Shown here: positions 36,832 to 46,924 of the stretch, piece after piece
Layout of the letters: each line of letters begins with the position of its first letter
Position numbering within the stretch: the first letter of the stretch is position 1
NCBI RefSeq assembly: GCF_029024945.1
Contig: NZ_CP118976.1
Span: 620,001 to 684,000, forward strand
Source of the DNA: Staphylococcus succinus
Lineage (GTDB): Bacteria; Bacillota; Bacilli; Staphylococcales; Staphylococcaceae
Direction of reading: 5' to 3'
Length of the DNA stretch: 64,000 bases
Made by a program: the position numbers and the translations under genes
The notes under the pieces: generated by a model
Told to the model about the DNA's origin: nothing
Database searches by the model: none
The model's input: the letters and a program-made list of their open reading frames with translations, nothing else

Positions 36832-38220
36832 ATGAAAGAGAATAATGAACTGCAAAGGGGATTAGGTGCACGTCAAATGCGTATGATTGCGCTTGGCGGA
36901 ACAATTGGGGTAGGACTATTTATGGGTGCAACAAGCACTATAAAGTGGACGGGTCCTTCTGTAATATTTGCATATTTGATTGCAGGTATGTTTTTATTTT
37001 TAGTTATGAGAGCAATGGGAGAAATGGTGTATTTAGATCCAACATCAGGCTCTTTTGCTAACTTTGCTAGTGATTACATACATCCTGTGGCAGGCTATCT
37101 AACTGCATGGAGCAATATATTCCAGTGGATTGTCGTAGGGATGAGTGAAGTTATTGCGGTCGGTGAATATATGAACTATTGGTTCCCAGATTTACCACAA
37201 TGGATACCTGGGGTCATCGTAGTTGCTTTATTAGCAAGTGCTAATCTTGTATCAGTAAAAGCGTTTGGTGAATTTGAATTCTGGTTTGCAATGATAAAAG
37301 TAGTGACGATTGTATTAATGATTGTTGCTGGCTTTGGACTTATATTCTTTGGTTTAGGTAACGGTGGAGAAGCTATTGGTATTTCAAACTTATGGTCACA
37401 TGGTGCCTTTATGCCTAATGGTTGGCTTGGATTCTTCTTTGCCCTTTCAATCGTTATCGGATCTTATCAAGGTGTTGAATTAATCGGTATTACAGCCGGT
37501 GAAACAAAAGACCCACAAAAGAATATTAAAAGCGCGGTTAATGGCGTAATTTGGCGTATATTAATCTTCTATCTAGGCGCAATATTTGTTATTGTAACAG
37601 TTTATCCTTGGGACGAATTAGGCAATATAGGTAGCCCATTTGTTGCTACATTCTCTAAAGTTGGTATCACTTTTGCAGCTGGTTTAATTAACTTTGTTGT
37701 ATTGACTGCTGCTATGTCCGGATGTAATTCAGGTATATTCAGTGCTAGTCGTATGACACTTACATTAGCTAAAAATGGACAAATGCCTAAATTCTTTACG
37801 AAAGTAATGAAAAATGGTGTTCCAGTATGGACTGTGAGCGCAATTTCACTTGGCATTTTAGTGGGTGCTTTATTAAATGTCATCTTACCTTTATTTATTA
37901 AAGGTGCAGATAGTATCTTTGTTTATGTATATAGTGCTTCTATTTTACCGGGTATGGTACCTTGGTTCATGATTTTAATTAGTCACTTGAGATTTAGAAA
38001 GCAATACCCTGAAAAGGTTAAAGGTCATCCATTTAAGATGCCTGGCGGTGCATTTACTAATTATATAACAATGGCATTCTTTATTATGGTATTAATCGGA
38101 ATGTTGTTTAATAAAGAAACAGTAGTATCTATTGTTATAGGTATTATCTTCCTAGCATTTATGACTGTGTTCTATTTCATTAAGGGATATCATAAGTTAA
38201 GTAAAGATGAACAAATTTAA
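36832..38220 (+). CDS. Amino-acid permease (APC superfamily)
   Basis: 462 residues and twelve predicted helices. The N-terminal MRMIALGGTIGVGLFMGATSTIKWTGPS carries the GGTIGxGLF substrate-binding motif of the AAP family (CycA, ProY, LysP, GabP). The closest types are D-serine/D-alanine/glycine or proline permeases, and the exact substrate is not clear. GATGGGG precedes the ATG. Monocistronic, with a cre-palindrome promoter and a terminator after the gene. Confidence 0.9.
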   Translation: MKENNELQRGLGARQMRMIALGGTIGVGLFMGATSTIKWTGPSVIFAYLIAGMFLFLVMRAMGEMVYLDPTSGSFANFASDYIHPVAGYLTAWSNIFQWIVVGMSEVIAVGEYMNYWFPDLPQWIPGVIVVALLASANLVSVKAFGEFEFWFAMIKVVTIVLMIVAGFGLIFFGLGNGGEAIGISNLWSHGAFMPNGWLGFFFALSIVIGSYQGVELIGITAGETKDPQKNIKSAVNGVIWRILIFYLGAIFVIVTVYPWDELGNIGSPFVATFSKVGITFAAGLINFVVLTAAMSGCNSGIFSASRMTLTLAKNGQMPKFFTKVMKNGVPVWTVSAISLGILVGALLNVILPLFIKGADSIFVYVYSASILPGMVPWFMILISHLRFRKQYPEKVKGHPFKMPGGAFTNYITMAFFIMVLIGMLFNKETVVSIVIGIIFLAFMTVFYFIKGYHKLSKDEQI

Positions 38221-38286
38221 ATTTAAGCATAGCTGAGCAGTTTGATATTATAGAACATTAATCATTTTAAATATAAATATAAATAC

Positions 38287-38333
38287 ATAGTTACATGTCG
38301 ATAGTAAAACAATCGATGTGTAACTATTTTTTT
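38287..38333 (+). terminator. Terminator after the amino-acid permease
   Basis: Arms ATAGTTACATGTCGAT / ATCGATGTGTAACTAT with two internal mismatches, then a seven-base T-run. Confidence 0.8.
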
Positions 38334-38424
38334 GAGAAGGTATGGAATTTAGTTTAATTATCTTCCTTTAGAGTGTAATATTTCGAAATTATAATTAGCA
38401 TTTTCAAATTCAAATAATATTTAT

Positions 38425-38441
38425 TTTACATAAACTTAACA
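38425..38441 (+). promoter_or_regulatory. Possible PhoP box upstream of phoA
   Basis: TTTACA-N5-TTAACA: two copies of a TT(A/T/C)ACA element at an 11-base period, the spacing PhoP uses in Bacillus. It lies about 80 bases before the alkaline phosphatase start. Confidence 0.45.
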
Positions 38442-38522
38442 AAATAAAAATGATCACTCAAAAAACTTTCAGTACACTAAATGTAAAGGTAAGATAATAC
38501 ATATTAAAGGAGTTATTAATTT

Positions 38523-39956
38523 ATGAAATTTCATAATAAGTTAGCAACTGTTTCTATAGCTAGTGCAATTTTTGTTGGTAGTGCATTGGGAAATACACCA
38601 ACTACATATGCTTCAAGTGGAGGACAAGCGCCGACAAATAAAGAGGATGTATCATATATGGGAAATACTAAAAATCCTAAAAATGTTATTTTCTTAGTTG
38701 GAGATGGTATGGGACCTTCGTACAATTCTGCTTATCGCTATTTTGCTGATAAACCAGAAACAAAAGAAATGGAAAAAACAGCATTTGATAAGCATTTAAC
38801 AGGTACACAGCGTACAAATCCTAATGATTCTAAAGAGAATGTAACTGATTCAGCAGCTGGGGCAACTGCTTTTAGTTCTGGACATAAAACATATAATGGT
38901 GCTATTGGTGTAGATGAAAACAAACAGAGTGTTAAAACTGTTTTAGAACAAGCAAAAGAGAATGGTAAATCTACAGGGCTAGTTTCAACTGCTGAACTTA
39001 CTGATGCGACGCCAGCTGCTTATGCTTCACACGTAGACAGCCGTGATAAAAAGGAAGCAATTGCAAAGCAATTTTATAATGACAAAATTAACGGTGAACA
39101 CAAAGTAGATGTTTTACTTGGTGGAGGTGCTGAATATTTTGGTGAAAAAAATGGAAATATTGCTGATAAATTCAAGGCAGATGGTTATGATGTAGTAGAT
39201 AATAAAACAGATTTACAAAATTCAACAAATAAAAAAGTATTAGGTTTATTCGCGGATAACGATATGCCTTTACAAGTAGATGCACCTGATAAAAATCCAA
39301 AACTTGTAGATATGACTGATAGTGCAGTTAAACGTTTGCAACAAAATGATAAAGGTTTCTTTTTAATGGTAGAAGGTGCGTCTATTGATAAATCGGGCCA
39401 TCCAAATGATGTTACTGGAGTTATGTCAGAAATGGCAGGTTTTGAGAAATCATTTGATTACGCTATGGATTACGCAAAACAAAATCCAGATACATTAGTT
39501 GTCGCTACTGCCGATCATTCAACAGGTGGTATGACAATTGCTAAAGGTAAAGACTATTTATGGAACCCTAAAGCTATACGAGAAATGAAACATTCAGGTT
39601 CATATATGACAAAAGCCATTGCAGATGGTAAAGATCCTGAAAAAGTTATTAAAGAAGGTTATGGTTTTGAAGTATCTGCTAATCAAATCCAAAAAATAAG
39701 CAATGAAGCTAAAAAGCTGAAAAAATTGGATGAAGCAGATAAGAAGTATGAAGATCAGTTACAAAAATTACAAGATGCAGTTCAAAAACCAATTAATGAC
39801 GCATCACATACAGGTTGGACTACGAATGGTCATACGGGTGAAGATGTAAACACATATGCGTATGGACCAGGCAGTGATAAGTTTGAAGGCAATATTGATA
39901 ATACAGACAGTGCTAAAAATATATTTGATTTTTTCAAAAATGATGTGCAACAGTAA
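38523..39956 (+). CDS. phoA: Secreted alkaline phosphatase
   Basis: Hydrolyses phosphomonoesters outside the cell under phosphate limitation. A signal peptide (residues 1 to about 30, MKFHNKLATVSIASAIFVGS, ending TYA-S) is followed by the alkaline phosphatase fold: metal-binding VGDGMGPS (Asp61), the nucleophile in VTDSAAGATAFSSG (Ser110), the late ATADHSTGG and a C-terminal SHTGWTTNGHTGEDV with zinc ligands. Length 477 aa is normal. AAAGGAG precedes the ATG. A possible PhoP box lies upstream. Confidence 0.93.
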   Translation: MKFHNKLATVSIASAIFVGSALGNTPTTYASSGGQAPTNKEDVSYMGNTKNPKNVIFLVGDGMGPSYNSAYRYFADKPETKEMEKTAFDKHLTGTQRTNPNDSKENVTDSAAGATAFSSGHKTYNGAIGVDENKQSVKTVLEQAKENGKSTGLVSTAELTDATPAAYASHVDSRDKKEAIAKQFYNDKINGEHKVDVLLGGGAEYFGEKNGNIADKFKADGYDVVDNKTDLQNSTNKKVLGLFADNDMPLQVDAPDKNPKLVDMTDSAVKRLQQNDKGFFLMVEGASIDKSGHPNDVTGVMSEMAGFEKSFDYAMDYAKQNPDTLVVATADHSTGGMTIAKGKDYLWNPKAIREMKHSGSYMTKAIADGKDPEKVIKEGYGFEVSANQIQKISNEAKKLKKLDEADKKYEDQLQKLQDAVQKPINDASHTGWTTNGHTGEDVNTYAYGPGSDKFEGNIDNTDSAKNIFDFFKNDVQQ

Positions 39957-39990
39957 TTAGACTATATTGAATATTAATCTATTTATAGAT

Positions 39991-40030
39991 AGAGACAAGC
40001 AGTGCAAACCCTAGCTGCTTGTCTCTTTTT
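39991..40030 (+). terminator. Terminator after phoA
   Basis: Stem AGAGACAAGCAG / CTGCTTGTCTCT and T-run. Confidence 0.9.
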
Positions 40031-40102
40031 ATTGTAAATATGAATAAGTCTCTATCTTCTCTTATCCTGTAAGCCAGATGATTATTTAAATGTATTACGG
40101 TG

Positions 40103-40978
40103 TCAATGTTTGGATTGGATAGTAGTTAAGTACCTATGATACTCATCTAAAGCTAGTTTAGATTGTGTAATCAAATTGAGTGAATTTTGATAATTTAATG
40201 CAATATAACGATAGTAAAGTATATCTACTGTGAATAATTGCGCGAAAAGGGAAGTTGTTGCAGCCATGCGCAATTCATTCTCATCTGTTTCTCCATAGAT
40301 TAAAGTGTAATCAGCAATTTTAGCGAGAGGGTTATTATCATTACTAGAGATGGTGATGATATTTACATGATTATTAGATGCGATTGTAGCCATCGATAGC
40401 ATTTCACTATGAATACCTTTATTAGTTACAAAGATGATACAATCATGTGCATCATGTGAAGCTAATGTTGACATTAATAAGTGGGTCTCTTGCAGTAAAC
40501 GTACATTGATACCGATGCGTGAAAATTTTTGGAAAAGATCAGTAACAATTATCATGGATGCACCATAACCAAATAGAAATACTGTGCGGGCATGTTTAAT
40601 TGTTTTGCAAATAGCATCTATATCATGATCATTGATTTGTACGGATGCGCAATTCATGGTGTCTGTCACACGCGCTAACATATTTGATTTGAGTGTAGCT
40701 ACACTTTCGTTATCAGCTAGCTCAAAGTGATTAAGTTGCTTGGTATCTTCAGGTAAGTAACGAGATATAGAAAGTTTTAGTTCTTGAAATCCTTTTTCGG
40801 TAATTTTTTTACTAAACCTAACTATAGAGGCGGTACTGGTATTGATTGTTTCAGATAAGTCTTGAACTGACATATTTATGATTTCATGAGGTGAAGCTAA
40901 AATAAAATCAGCAATTTTTCTTTCGCTTTTAGTTAATTGATCATATTGTTTATTAATTTTATAAAGTATATTGGTCAT
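40103..40978 (-). CDS. murR: RpiR-family regulator of MurNAc recycling
   Basis: 291 residues: an HTH_6 domain (KSERKIADFILASPHEIINMSVQDLSETINTSTASIVRFSKK) and a C-terminal SIS domain (FLFGYGASMI, IIFVTNKG) that should sense MurNAc-6-phosphate. It is the last gene of the mupG-murQ-murP-murR operon, starting two bases after the murP stop. The gene order is the same as in S. aureus, where MurR represses the operon. Confidence 0.88.
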   Translation of the reverse strand: MTNILYKINKQYDQLTKSERKIADFILASPHEIINMSVQDLSETINTSTASIVRFSKKITEKGFQELKLSISRYLPEDTKQLNHFELADNESVATLKSNMLARVTDTMNCASVQINDHDIDAICKTIKHARTVFLFGYGASMIIVTDLFQKFSRIGINVRLLQETHLLMSTLASHDAHDCIIFVTNKGIHSEMLSMATIASNNHVNIITISSNDNNPLAKIADYTLIYGETDENELRMAATTSLFAQLFTVDILYYRYIALNYQNSLNLITQSKLALDEYHRYLTTIQSKH

Positions 40979-40980
40979 TA

Positions 40981-42420
40981 TTAGCCACCTAAACTATCTG
41001 TTTCTCTCATGGATTTAGTAGTACCAAAGAAATATGTGAAAATGAAGCCGCCTATATATGCTGAAAGTAGCCCTGCAATATACCCTATATACATATGGTC
41101 TGAAATAAGTGGAAGTAAAGAAATACCACTAGGTCCTATAGCAGTTGACCCAATATGGCCAATGCCGCCAATAACAGCACCACCGATGCCACCACCAATA
41201 CAAGCTGTAAAGAATGGTTTACCAAGTGGCAATGTGACACCATATATTAATGGTTCACCTATACCTAAGAAACCAACTGGTAAAGCACCTTTTAAAGTGT
41301 TTCTCAATGTAGTATTTCTTTTGCATCTTACCCATAATGCCAATGCAGCACCTACTTGTCCAGCACCTGCCATAGCTGCAATAGGTAATAAATAGGTTGC
41401 ACCTGTTTGATTAATCATTTCAATATGAATAGGTGTAAAAATATGGTGCAGTCCTAACATGACTAATGGTAAGAAAAAGGCACCAATAATAAAACCACTG
41501 AAAATGCCGCCAATACTAATAATAGCGTTGATTACTGATACGAGACCATCAGATACAAAGCCCGCTAATGGCATAAAGATAAATATTGTTAATAAGCCAA
41601 TAATAAATAAAGTGACAGTTGGAGTAACAATAATATCTATGGCATTTGGGACGATTTTATGCAATCTTTTCTCTACAATGCTTAGGAGCCATACTGCGAA
41701 AATAACACCTATAATGCCGCCTTGTCCTGGTTGAAGTGGCTCACCTGTAAATATGTTAGTAATCATATTTTTATCTGTTAAGCCTGTTAATAGTGTTGTA
41801 CCTCCAATGACACCACCTAGTCCTGGTGTGGCTCCAAATTCTTTAGCTGCGTTAATTCCAGTGAATATTGCTAAATAAGCTAACATTCCATCTTTAATAA
41901 CATTGAATACGGTTACAAGTTGTGTGACCCAATCTCCAGAAATCTGACCAGCAGCTAATAAGTTACTCAAGACAGCGGCGATACCACCGATTAACCCAGC
42001 CCCAATGAAAGCGGGAATTAAGGGGATGAAGATATTGGCTATTGTTTTTAATAATTTATTAAACTTGCCTCTTTTTTGATTACTTTGAAATGCAGTCTTA
42101 TTTTCTTGTGCTTTAGCTTGTGCTTCAGCTTTATAATTTTTAGTGTCGTGAGGGATAGTTTCACCTAATTTTACACCGCTTAGTTGTGAGATATGGTCGG
42201 CTACTTTATTTACTGTGCCAGGCCCAACTACTATTTGTATGCGTTCATCCTTGACTACGCCCATGACACCGTCAATTGCTTTTAATGTGTCGTAGTCAAT
42301 TTTAGTTTCATCTATGATTTTAATTCTTACACGTGTCATACAATTAATAACATTATCTATATTATTCATGCCCCCGACAGCATCTATAATACGTTCTGCT
42401 AATACTTGTTCTTTGGTCAT
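40981..42420 (-). CDS. murP: PTS transporter EIIBC for MurNAc / MurNAc-GlcNAc
   Basis: 479 residues: an N-terminal EIIB domain with phosphorylation Cys27 ([11 protein letters not shown]), a linker, and an EIIC domain of about ten helices with the [13 protein letters not shown] and [14 protein letters not shown] motifs. No EIIA domain, so it borrows EIIA(Glc). It imports cell-wall-derived MurNAc or MurNAc-GlcNAc and phosphorylates it. TAAGGAGG precedes the ATG. Operon member with murQ and mupG. Confidence 0.92.
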   Translation of the reverse strand: MTKEQVLAERIIDAVGGMNNIDNVINCMTRVRIKIIDETKIDYDTLKAIDGVMGVVKDERIQIVVGPGTVNKVADHISQLSGVKLGETIPHDTKNYKAEAQAKAQENKTAFQSNQKRGKFNKLLKTIANIFIPLIPAFIGAGLIGGIAAVLSNLLAAGQISGDWVTQLVTVFNVIKDGMLAYLAIFTGINAAKEFGATPGLGGVIGGTTLLTGLTDKNMITNIFTGEPLQPGQGGIIGVIFAVWLLSIVEKRLHKIVPNAIDIIVTPTVTLFIIGLLTIFIFMPLAGFVSDGLVSVINAIISIGGIFSGFIIGAFFLPLVMLGLHHIFTPIHIEMINQTGATYLLPIAAMAGAGQVGAALALWVRCKRNTTLRNTLKGALPVGFLGIGEPLIYGVTLPLGKPFFTACIGGGIGGAVIGGIGHIGSTAIGPSGISLLPLISDHMYIGYIAGLLSAYIGGFIFTYFFGTTKSMRETDSLGG

Positions 42421-42489
42421 AATTTGTTTACCTCCTTATATAGCAAAGCTTCATCATTTTAATGTTTAAATCGAATGAGTTATTGAGTA

Positions 42490-43377
42490 CTAATCTTTAA
42501 TGGCCTGTTTAATAATATAGTCATTTTGACGTAACTTTGTTTCAGCTTGTATTTTTGAAATATCACATAAATACATAACGACAGCCGTTTTGATGTTTTT
42601 GTCTGCATCAGTATAGAGTTCTTGAGCTGCTTCATAAGACATATCGCAAATGTCTTGAACGATTCTTATAGATCGATCAATTAACTTGTCATTCGACGCT
42701 TTTACATCAACCATGAGATTGCCATATACTTTACCTGCGCCTACCATAGTAATTGTTGAAATCATATTAAGTATAAGTTTTTGTGCTGTACCAGATTTAA
42801 GTCTAGTCGAACCAGTTAAGACTTCAGGACCGACATTAACCTCTATAGGTATTTGTGCAATCTGACCTATTTCACTGCCTACATTGCAGGATATAGCAAC
42901 GGTATGTGCGCCTAGCTCATTTGCATATGTTAATCCTGCTTTAACGTAAGGTGTACTGCCGCTTGCTGCTAACCCTATGACGACATCTTTATCTGTGAGA
43001 TGGATATGTGATAAGTCTGCTTCAGCAAGTGTCTGACTATCTTCAGCACCTTCAACTGCAACAGTCATAGCACGTTGTCCTCCTGCGATCAAACCGATAA
43101 AATCATTCGATGTTGTATTGAAAGTTGGCACACACTCTGCAGCATCAAGTACCCCTAATCTACCGCTTGTACCTGCCCCCATATAGATGATACGTCCACC
43201 ATTTTTAAATTGATGTGTGGTGATTTCGATTACTCTAGTTAACTCAGGGAGGACTTGTTTTATTTGCTGTGGAACCTTTTGATCTTCATTATTCATAGTT
43301 TCTAATGCTTGAAGAATAGTCATTTCATCTAGTTGCATCGTATTTTCATTTCTAGATTCTGTAATTAAATGATTCAT
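42490..43377 (-). CDS. murQ: N-acetylmuramic acid 6-phosphate etherase
   Basis: Cleaves the lactyl ether of MurNAc-6P to GlcNAc-6P and D-lactate. The SIS domain is clear: [24 protein letters not shown], AAEGAxD-like [24 protein letters not shown], and [18 protein letters not shown]. Length 295 aa is normal. RBS GGAGTTGAG. Its first base overlaps the mupG stop (TAATG), so the two are coupled. Confidence 0.95.
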   Translation of the reverse strand: MNHLITESRNENTMQLDEMTILQALETMNNEDQKVPQQIKQVLPELTRVIEITTHQFKNGGRIIYMGAGTSGRLGVLDAAECVPTFNTTSNDFIGLIAGGQRAMTVAVEGAEDSQTLAEADLSHIHLTDKDVVIGLAASGSTPYVKAGLTYANELGAHTVAISCNVGSEIGQIAQIPIEVNVGPEVLTGSTRLKSGTAQKLILNMISTITMVGAGKVYGNLMVDVKASNDKLIDRSIRIVQDICDMSYEAAQELYTDADKNIKTAVVMYLCDISKIQAETKLRQNDYIIKQAIKD

Positions 43378-44432
43378 TATCTCAACTCCGTAGATTTATT
43401 TATAAAATTAAACTTGTCGTTTGGCCGCATACAATGCAACAATGATTCGTCTTCTGCCAAGACTTTTCCTACTATATTGATGTGTTCATGTGATGGTAAA
43501 TGTTCTTTTATAAGTTGTAATTCGCCTTGATAGCGACCATTTCGTATATTATCTATAGTAATTGCACCGTAGTATCGCTCATTCGTTAAGAAGGGTTGGA
43601 TTTCTGTTGTACAGTAGTGTCGAGCTTCTTGTGATCTGATGACTTTGCCTGGGTTATCTGGACGTACAGTATGTGTTTTTTCTAAAATATATTGCGCTTG
43701 TTGATCTAAAACTTCAATCGTTAGTGAGAAATGTCTGTGTCGTAAGAAATCCATAAGTCGTTTAGCATATTCTAGATGGAGCTGTGTATCTCCTATCATA
43801 ATATGTGCAACGAAATGATCTCTTAATATCTGAGCACTCTCAATGGGGTGTTTGTATCTAGTAGCTTCAATCGTTGGTAAACCTTTATATATTGGACCAC
43901 GTAGTGTTGAGCCAGCGATAAACCCATAAATATTTGCATGTGCATTATATTTAAGAATCATTTCATTTTGTGCTTTTACAAATTGTGATTCTAAACCAGT
44001 GTCTGGACGCGGATAATAATTATGGCAATAGCATAGATGAGAGAAATCTTCTAATTGATAGGAAAGCTGTTGTAGTAAAAGTTCTGAGACAATACTAGCG
44101 TTGAGGCAACAATGAAAACCGTGGTTGATGATTTCGGTGACAATATCAATAGAGGTGCTATGATCAATACGGATAATAAAATGAGCTTGCTCATATTGTT
44201 GTAAAAATTGGTAAAAAGAATGGTTGAGTAACGAAGGGTTAATATCAATCATATACGTAACTTGTTTTGTTGATAAATAATCTAGTAGCTCAATTAAATA
44301 GCGATATTTCGTGTCATCATCTTCTTCTGGAATTTGTACTGATGTAAAAATAGTTGTATAACCTAAATCAATCATGCTGTCTATATACGACTTGTCTATA
44401 GGATGACTTAGATAAATAGAAAATCCATGCAT
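43377..44432 (-). CDS. mupG: 6-phospho-N-acetylmuramidase (DUF871)
   Basis: TIM-barrel DUF871 family protein of 351 aa that in S. aureus hydrolyses MurNAc-6P-GlcNAc after PTS import, giving MurNAc-6P for MurQ and GlcNAc. Family segments: [36 protein letters not shown] at the start, [13 protein letters not shown] and the late [20 protein letters not shown] lies before the ATG, about eight bases away. First gene of the mup-mur operon; a cre-like site is just upstream. Confidence 0.92.
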   Translation of the reverse strand: MHGFSIYLSHPIDKSYIDSMIDLGYTTIFTSVQIPEEDDDTKYRYLIELLDYLSTKQVTYMIDINPSLLNHSFYQFLQQYEQAHFIIRIDHSTSIDIVTEIINHGFHCCLNASIVSELLLQQLSYQLEDFSHLCYCHNYYPRPDTGLESQFVKAQNEMILKYNAHANIYGFIAGSTLRGPIYKGLPTIEATRYKHPIESAQILRDHFVAHIMIGDTQLHLEYAKRLMDFLRHRHFSLTIEVLDQQAQYILEKTHTVRPDNPGKVIRSQEARHYCTTEIQPFLTNERYYGAITIDNIRNGRYQGELQLIKEHLPSHEHINIVGKVLAEDESLLHCMRPNDKFNFINKSTELR

Positions 44433-44453
44433 TTAAAACACTCCTCACATATA

Positions 44454-44467
44454 AGTAATCGCTTTCA
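44454..44467 (-). promoter_or_regulatory. cre-like site upstream of mupG
   Basis: Minus strand TGAAAGCGATTACT, one mismatch at the last base. It is 22-35 bases before the mupG start, a position where CcpA would block initiation or elongation. Confidence 0.6.
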
Positions 44468-44530
44468 TTATACGATAAATGAAATAGTATTACAATTTTC
44501 GATTATAATATCTTTTTATTTGAAATATTG

Positions 44531-44860
44531 TTACAAAAATAATGATAGTAATTGATGGATTCGATATAATCGCTGTTGAACGCTGTTTATATACTTGACT
44601 GTATGACCAACGGTAAGTTCATCGATAGGTTGGGTCTTTTGATCAGTGATGAATTGGAAATAATTATAATGGATCAATGAGTGATGCAGGAGTGAATCTT
44701 GCTTCATAGTGACATATTCTTTATCAATAAAATCATGTATATCTTTTTTATATTGTTCTTTCTTTTTATTATTTGTAACTATGCTATATTTATAGATTTC
44801 TATAAGGTTGAGTAACTTAGAAATACGTTGTTCTAATTGGTGAAATGTTTGATTATACAT
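44531..44860 (-). CDS. Hypothetical protein (109 aa)
   Basis: A small helical, charged protein, probably cytoplasmic, with two regions of likely coiled coil (FHQLEQRISKLLNLIEIYKY and IHDFIDKEYVTMKQ). No signal peptide or membrane segment and no recognised family. AAGGAAG precedes the ATG at 44860. It is upstream of the mup operon on the same strand, but the mup promoter lies between them, so co-regulation is not evident. Confidence 0.65.
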   Translation of the reverse strand: MYNQTFHQLEQRISKLLNLIEIYKYSIVTNNKKKEQYKKDIHDFIDKEYVTMKQDSLLHHSLIHYNYFQFITDQKTQPIDELTVGHTVKYINSVQQRLYRIHQLLSLFL

Positions 44861-45032
44861 ATAGACTTCCTTTCTTCAAGGTTTACTGGGGCTTTAATTT
44901 ATTATGATGTAATAAAAGTGGTATACTGTGGCTAATTATTTTTTGACATATTAAAAATAATTAATGCCAAAATAGTAACTTTAGCTAAAATGAAAATTGA
45001 AAGATTATAAAGTTGAAAGAGGTAGACATAAA

Positions 45033-45761
45033 ATGAAACAAGAAAAGTTTCAATTTAAAGATATTGTGTGGAAAGATTTTTCTCTAATTGTGATATTTAT
45101 AGTGACTATGTTTATATTATCTAATGTTAGTATAGTCTATGGTACTTTTTATTTAGAAGAACGAAGTGAAAGCAGTGACATGCTATTAAGTTCACTTGCC
45201 CAATTGTTAGCATATGTTGTCACTATATTTTGTTTTTATTTTCTACATTGGCATGATTTTGAACCGCGATTTAAAGCGAATGCCTATTATTTAAAGCGTC
45301 ATGTATTCTTTTTATTAATGATATTTATTACTATGTTTATTTGCTCATATGGATATAATATAGGTGTTCAATATTTACCTGGAGATTTAGGATTTGATGA
45401 AACTCAAAATGAAAGAGAATTAAATATTTTATTTCAAAATCCCAAATTTTTACCATTTACTTTCTTACTTGTGGTGGTGGCAGCAGCATTTGTAGAAGAA
45501 ATAGTCTTTAGACACTTACTTATTGGTGAGTTAGGGAAGAAATTTAATTTTAAAGTGATGGGAGTCATTTCAGCGATATTATTCTCACTGATGCATGTGA
45601 CTGGTGCTGAGTCACCTTTAGAATTTGGAAGTTACTTTATTTTAGCGATAGGATTAGTGTATGCGTATTTAAAATCAGGAAGGAAATTGATTTCAAGTTT
45701 AAGTTTACATATGTTAAATAATTTGATTTCTTTTATATTAACAATTTACACACTAAATTAA
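45033..45761 (+). CDS. CPBP-family intramembrane metalloprotease
   Basis: 242 residues with about six to eight helices. The catalytic CPBP motifs are intact: EExxxR at 155-160 (VEEIVFR), a second-motif His188 (FSLMHV) and HxxxN near the end (His226, Asn230). Unlike LyrA it should be active. Members cleave small membrane proteins or peptides, for example in Agr peptide handling by MroQ or in bacteriocin immunity; the substrate here is unknown. Start chosen at 45033, after GAAAGAGG; an upstream TTG at 44997 lacks a site. Confidence 0.85.
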   Translation: MKQEKFQFKDIVWKDFSLIVIFIVTMFILSNVSIVYGTFYLEERSESSDMLLSSLAQLLAYVVTIFCFYFLHWHDFEPRFKANAYYLKRHVFFLLMIFITMFICSYGYNIGVQYLPGDLGFDETQNERELNILFQNPKFLPFTFLLVVVAAAFVEEIVFRHLLIGELGKKFNFKVMGVISAILFSLMHVTGAESPLEFGSYFILAIGLVYAYLKSGRKLISSLSLHMLNNLISFILTIYTLN

Positions 45762-45773
45762 ACATATAATATA

Positions 45774-45810
45774 AAAACCCAACTGATTGGTTATGGCTCA
45801 GTTGGGTTTA
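45774..45810. terminator. Bidirectional terminator between the CPBP and WYL genes
   Basis: AAACCCAACTGA / TCAGTTGGGTTT with an 11-base loop; the stop codon of the minus-strand gene lies in the loop. Confidence 0.85.
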
Positions 45811-46483
45811 AAAATTGTTGGTAATTATTTATAGTAATATCTTGTGTTTTAATCGTTTTCTCAAAAGAATAAGAAATATCTTGTATATCTACAATTGGAA
45901 TTTCATTAGTTTTACCAAGACCAATTTCAAAAACGACTGCTTTCCACAAGCCACCTTCACATAATAAGCCAATGAATATAACATTTTCTGTAATGACACG
46001 GCTATGATTATCATACTCCATTGCCATTACGTTCCTTTCGGTACAATAAATAAGAACATTAGAGAAAATTGCCGGTAAATTTGTATATTGTTGATCATCA
46101 AATTTAATATAGCGATCTAACTTTTTGAGCGTACGTCGCATTTTAGTATAAGGTAAGTTTAAACATTTTTTTATAATTGCATTGATTTCCTCTTTATAAG
46201 GAAGCGTTGAGATAGATTGACTTTCGTTAAGGACTAAGAATAAAGCGGATAGTTGGTTCTCAGTTAATTCAATTTCATAACTATTTGGTGTTTCCTGTAG
46301 CTGATAGCCCCCAAGTTTTCCATGCTTTGCTAGAATTTTTACACCTTGGTCTTCTAAATCTTGAATATCTCTTAATATTGTTCTTTTCGATACATTTAAC
46401 TTTGTTGCCAATTCTGATGCTGTAATTTGTCTATTCTCTTGAATAGCTTGAACAAGTTTATTTTGTCGCTCGCGTTTATTCAC
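45791..46483 (-). CDS. HTH_11/WYL-type transcriptional regulator
   Basis: 230 residues. N-terminal DeoR-like winged helix (RQNKLVQAIQENRQITASELATKLNVSKRTILRDIQDLEDQG), then a linker, then a C-terminal region like the WYL effector domain (ERNVMAMEYD and a beta-rich end). It is about 80 residues shorter than full-length YafY regulators. The start is the GTG at 46483, eight bases after GGAGGTGA. Its target is unknown; it lies divergent from RsaI and suhB. Confidence 0.78.
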   Translation of the reverse strand: MNKRERQNKLVQAIQENRQITASELATKLNVSKRTILRDIQDLEDQGVKILAKHGKLGGYQLQETPNSYEIELTENQLSALFLVLNESQSISTLPYKEEINAIIKKCLNLPYTKMRRTLKKLDRYIKFDDQQYTNLPAIFSNVLIYCTERNVMAMEYDNHSRVITENVIFIGLLCEGGLWKAVVFEIGLGKTNEIPIVDIQDISYSFEKTIKTQDITINNYQQFLNPTEP

Positions 46484-46578
46484 TAAGAAAGTCACCTCCC
46501 AAATGATTACATATTACATTTATTATATCATAAAAGTGACAATGACGACATTTATAAAACTTTTTTAAAAAACTTTAG

Positions 46579-46616
46579 AGAAAACGCTTACATTAATTGG
46601 AAAGTTGTGATAATAT
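46579..46616 (+). promoter_or_regulatory. RsaI promoter with cre site over the -35
   Basis: -35 TTACAT (46588-46593), 17-base spacer, extended -10 TGA-TAATAT (46608-46616). The cre-like site AGAAAACGCTTACA (46579-46592, one mismatch on the other strand) overlaps the -35, so CcpA should repress it. Confidence 0.65.
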
Positions 46617-46621
46617 GTAGT

Positions 46622-46760
46622 TAGTAACAAGGGGGTAGGCTATTACATATAGTTTTGATTACACCTATTCGTACGAGTTACTAAAGCAAACATCTTCAAT
46701 ATTTATTACTTACTTTCCTTTCTATTGAACCGGCTAGAGTATCTAGTCGGTTTTATTTTT
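46622..46760 (+). ncRNA. rsaI: RsaI (RsaOG) small RNA, CcpA-regulated
   Basis: The gap between the WYL regulator and suhB holds an about 139-base transcript unit: a G-track near the 5' end (CAAGGGGGTAGG), an unpaired CU-rich segment (TACTTTCCTTTCT), and a closing terminator AACCGGCTAGA / TCTAGTCGGTT with a T-run. Position upstream of suhB, the cre-bearing promoter, the G-track and the CU-rich single strand all match S. aureus RsaI, which switches expression when glucose is used up. I recognise it from genomic position and elements, not from an alignment. Confidence 0.8.
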
Positions 46761-46761
46761 T
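46728..46761 (+). terminator. Terminator of RsaI
   Basis: 11-bp stem (one G-U pair), three-base loop GTA, followed by TTTTATTTTTT. Confidence 0.88.
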
Positions 46762-46924
46762 ATGTCATAAAAGTGAGACGTTGAATAATAAGGCTAAATT
46801 TTCTTGAATCTAATTATGTTTATCATATATTTCACTAATAATATTATGATAAGATATAACAAATTATACATAGTAAGCTATTGATAGCAATGCTTACATT
46901 TAATTATTAAAAAGAGGTGTAGAA

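Noticed and set aside
44051..44248. Minus-strand frame inside mupG
   Set aside because: A shadow of mupG in another frame with no ribosome binding site.
46883..46900. Second cre-like match near suhB (TGTAAGCATTGC)
   Set aside because: Three or more mismatches to the consensus.
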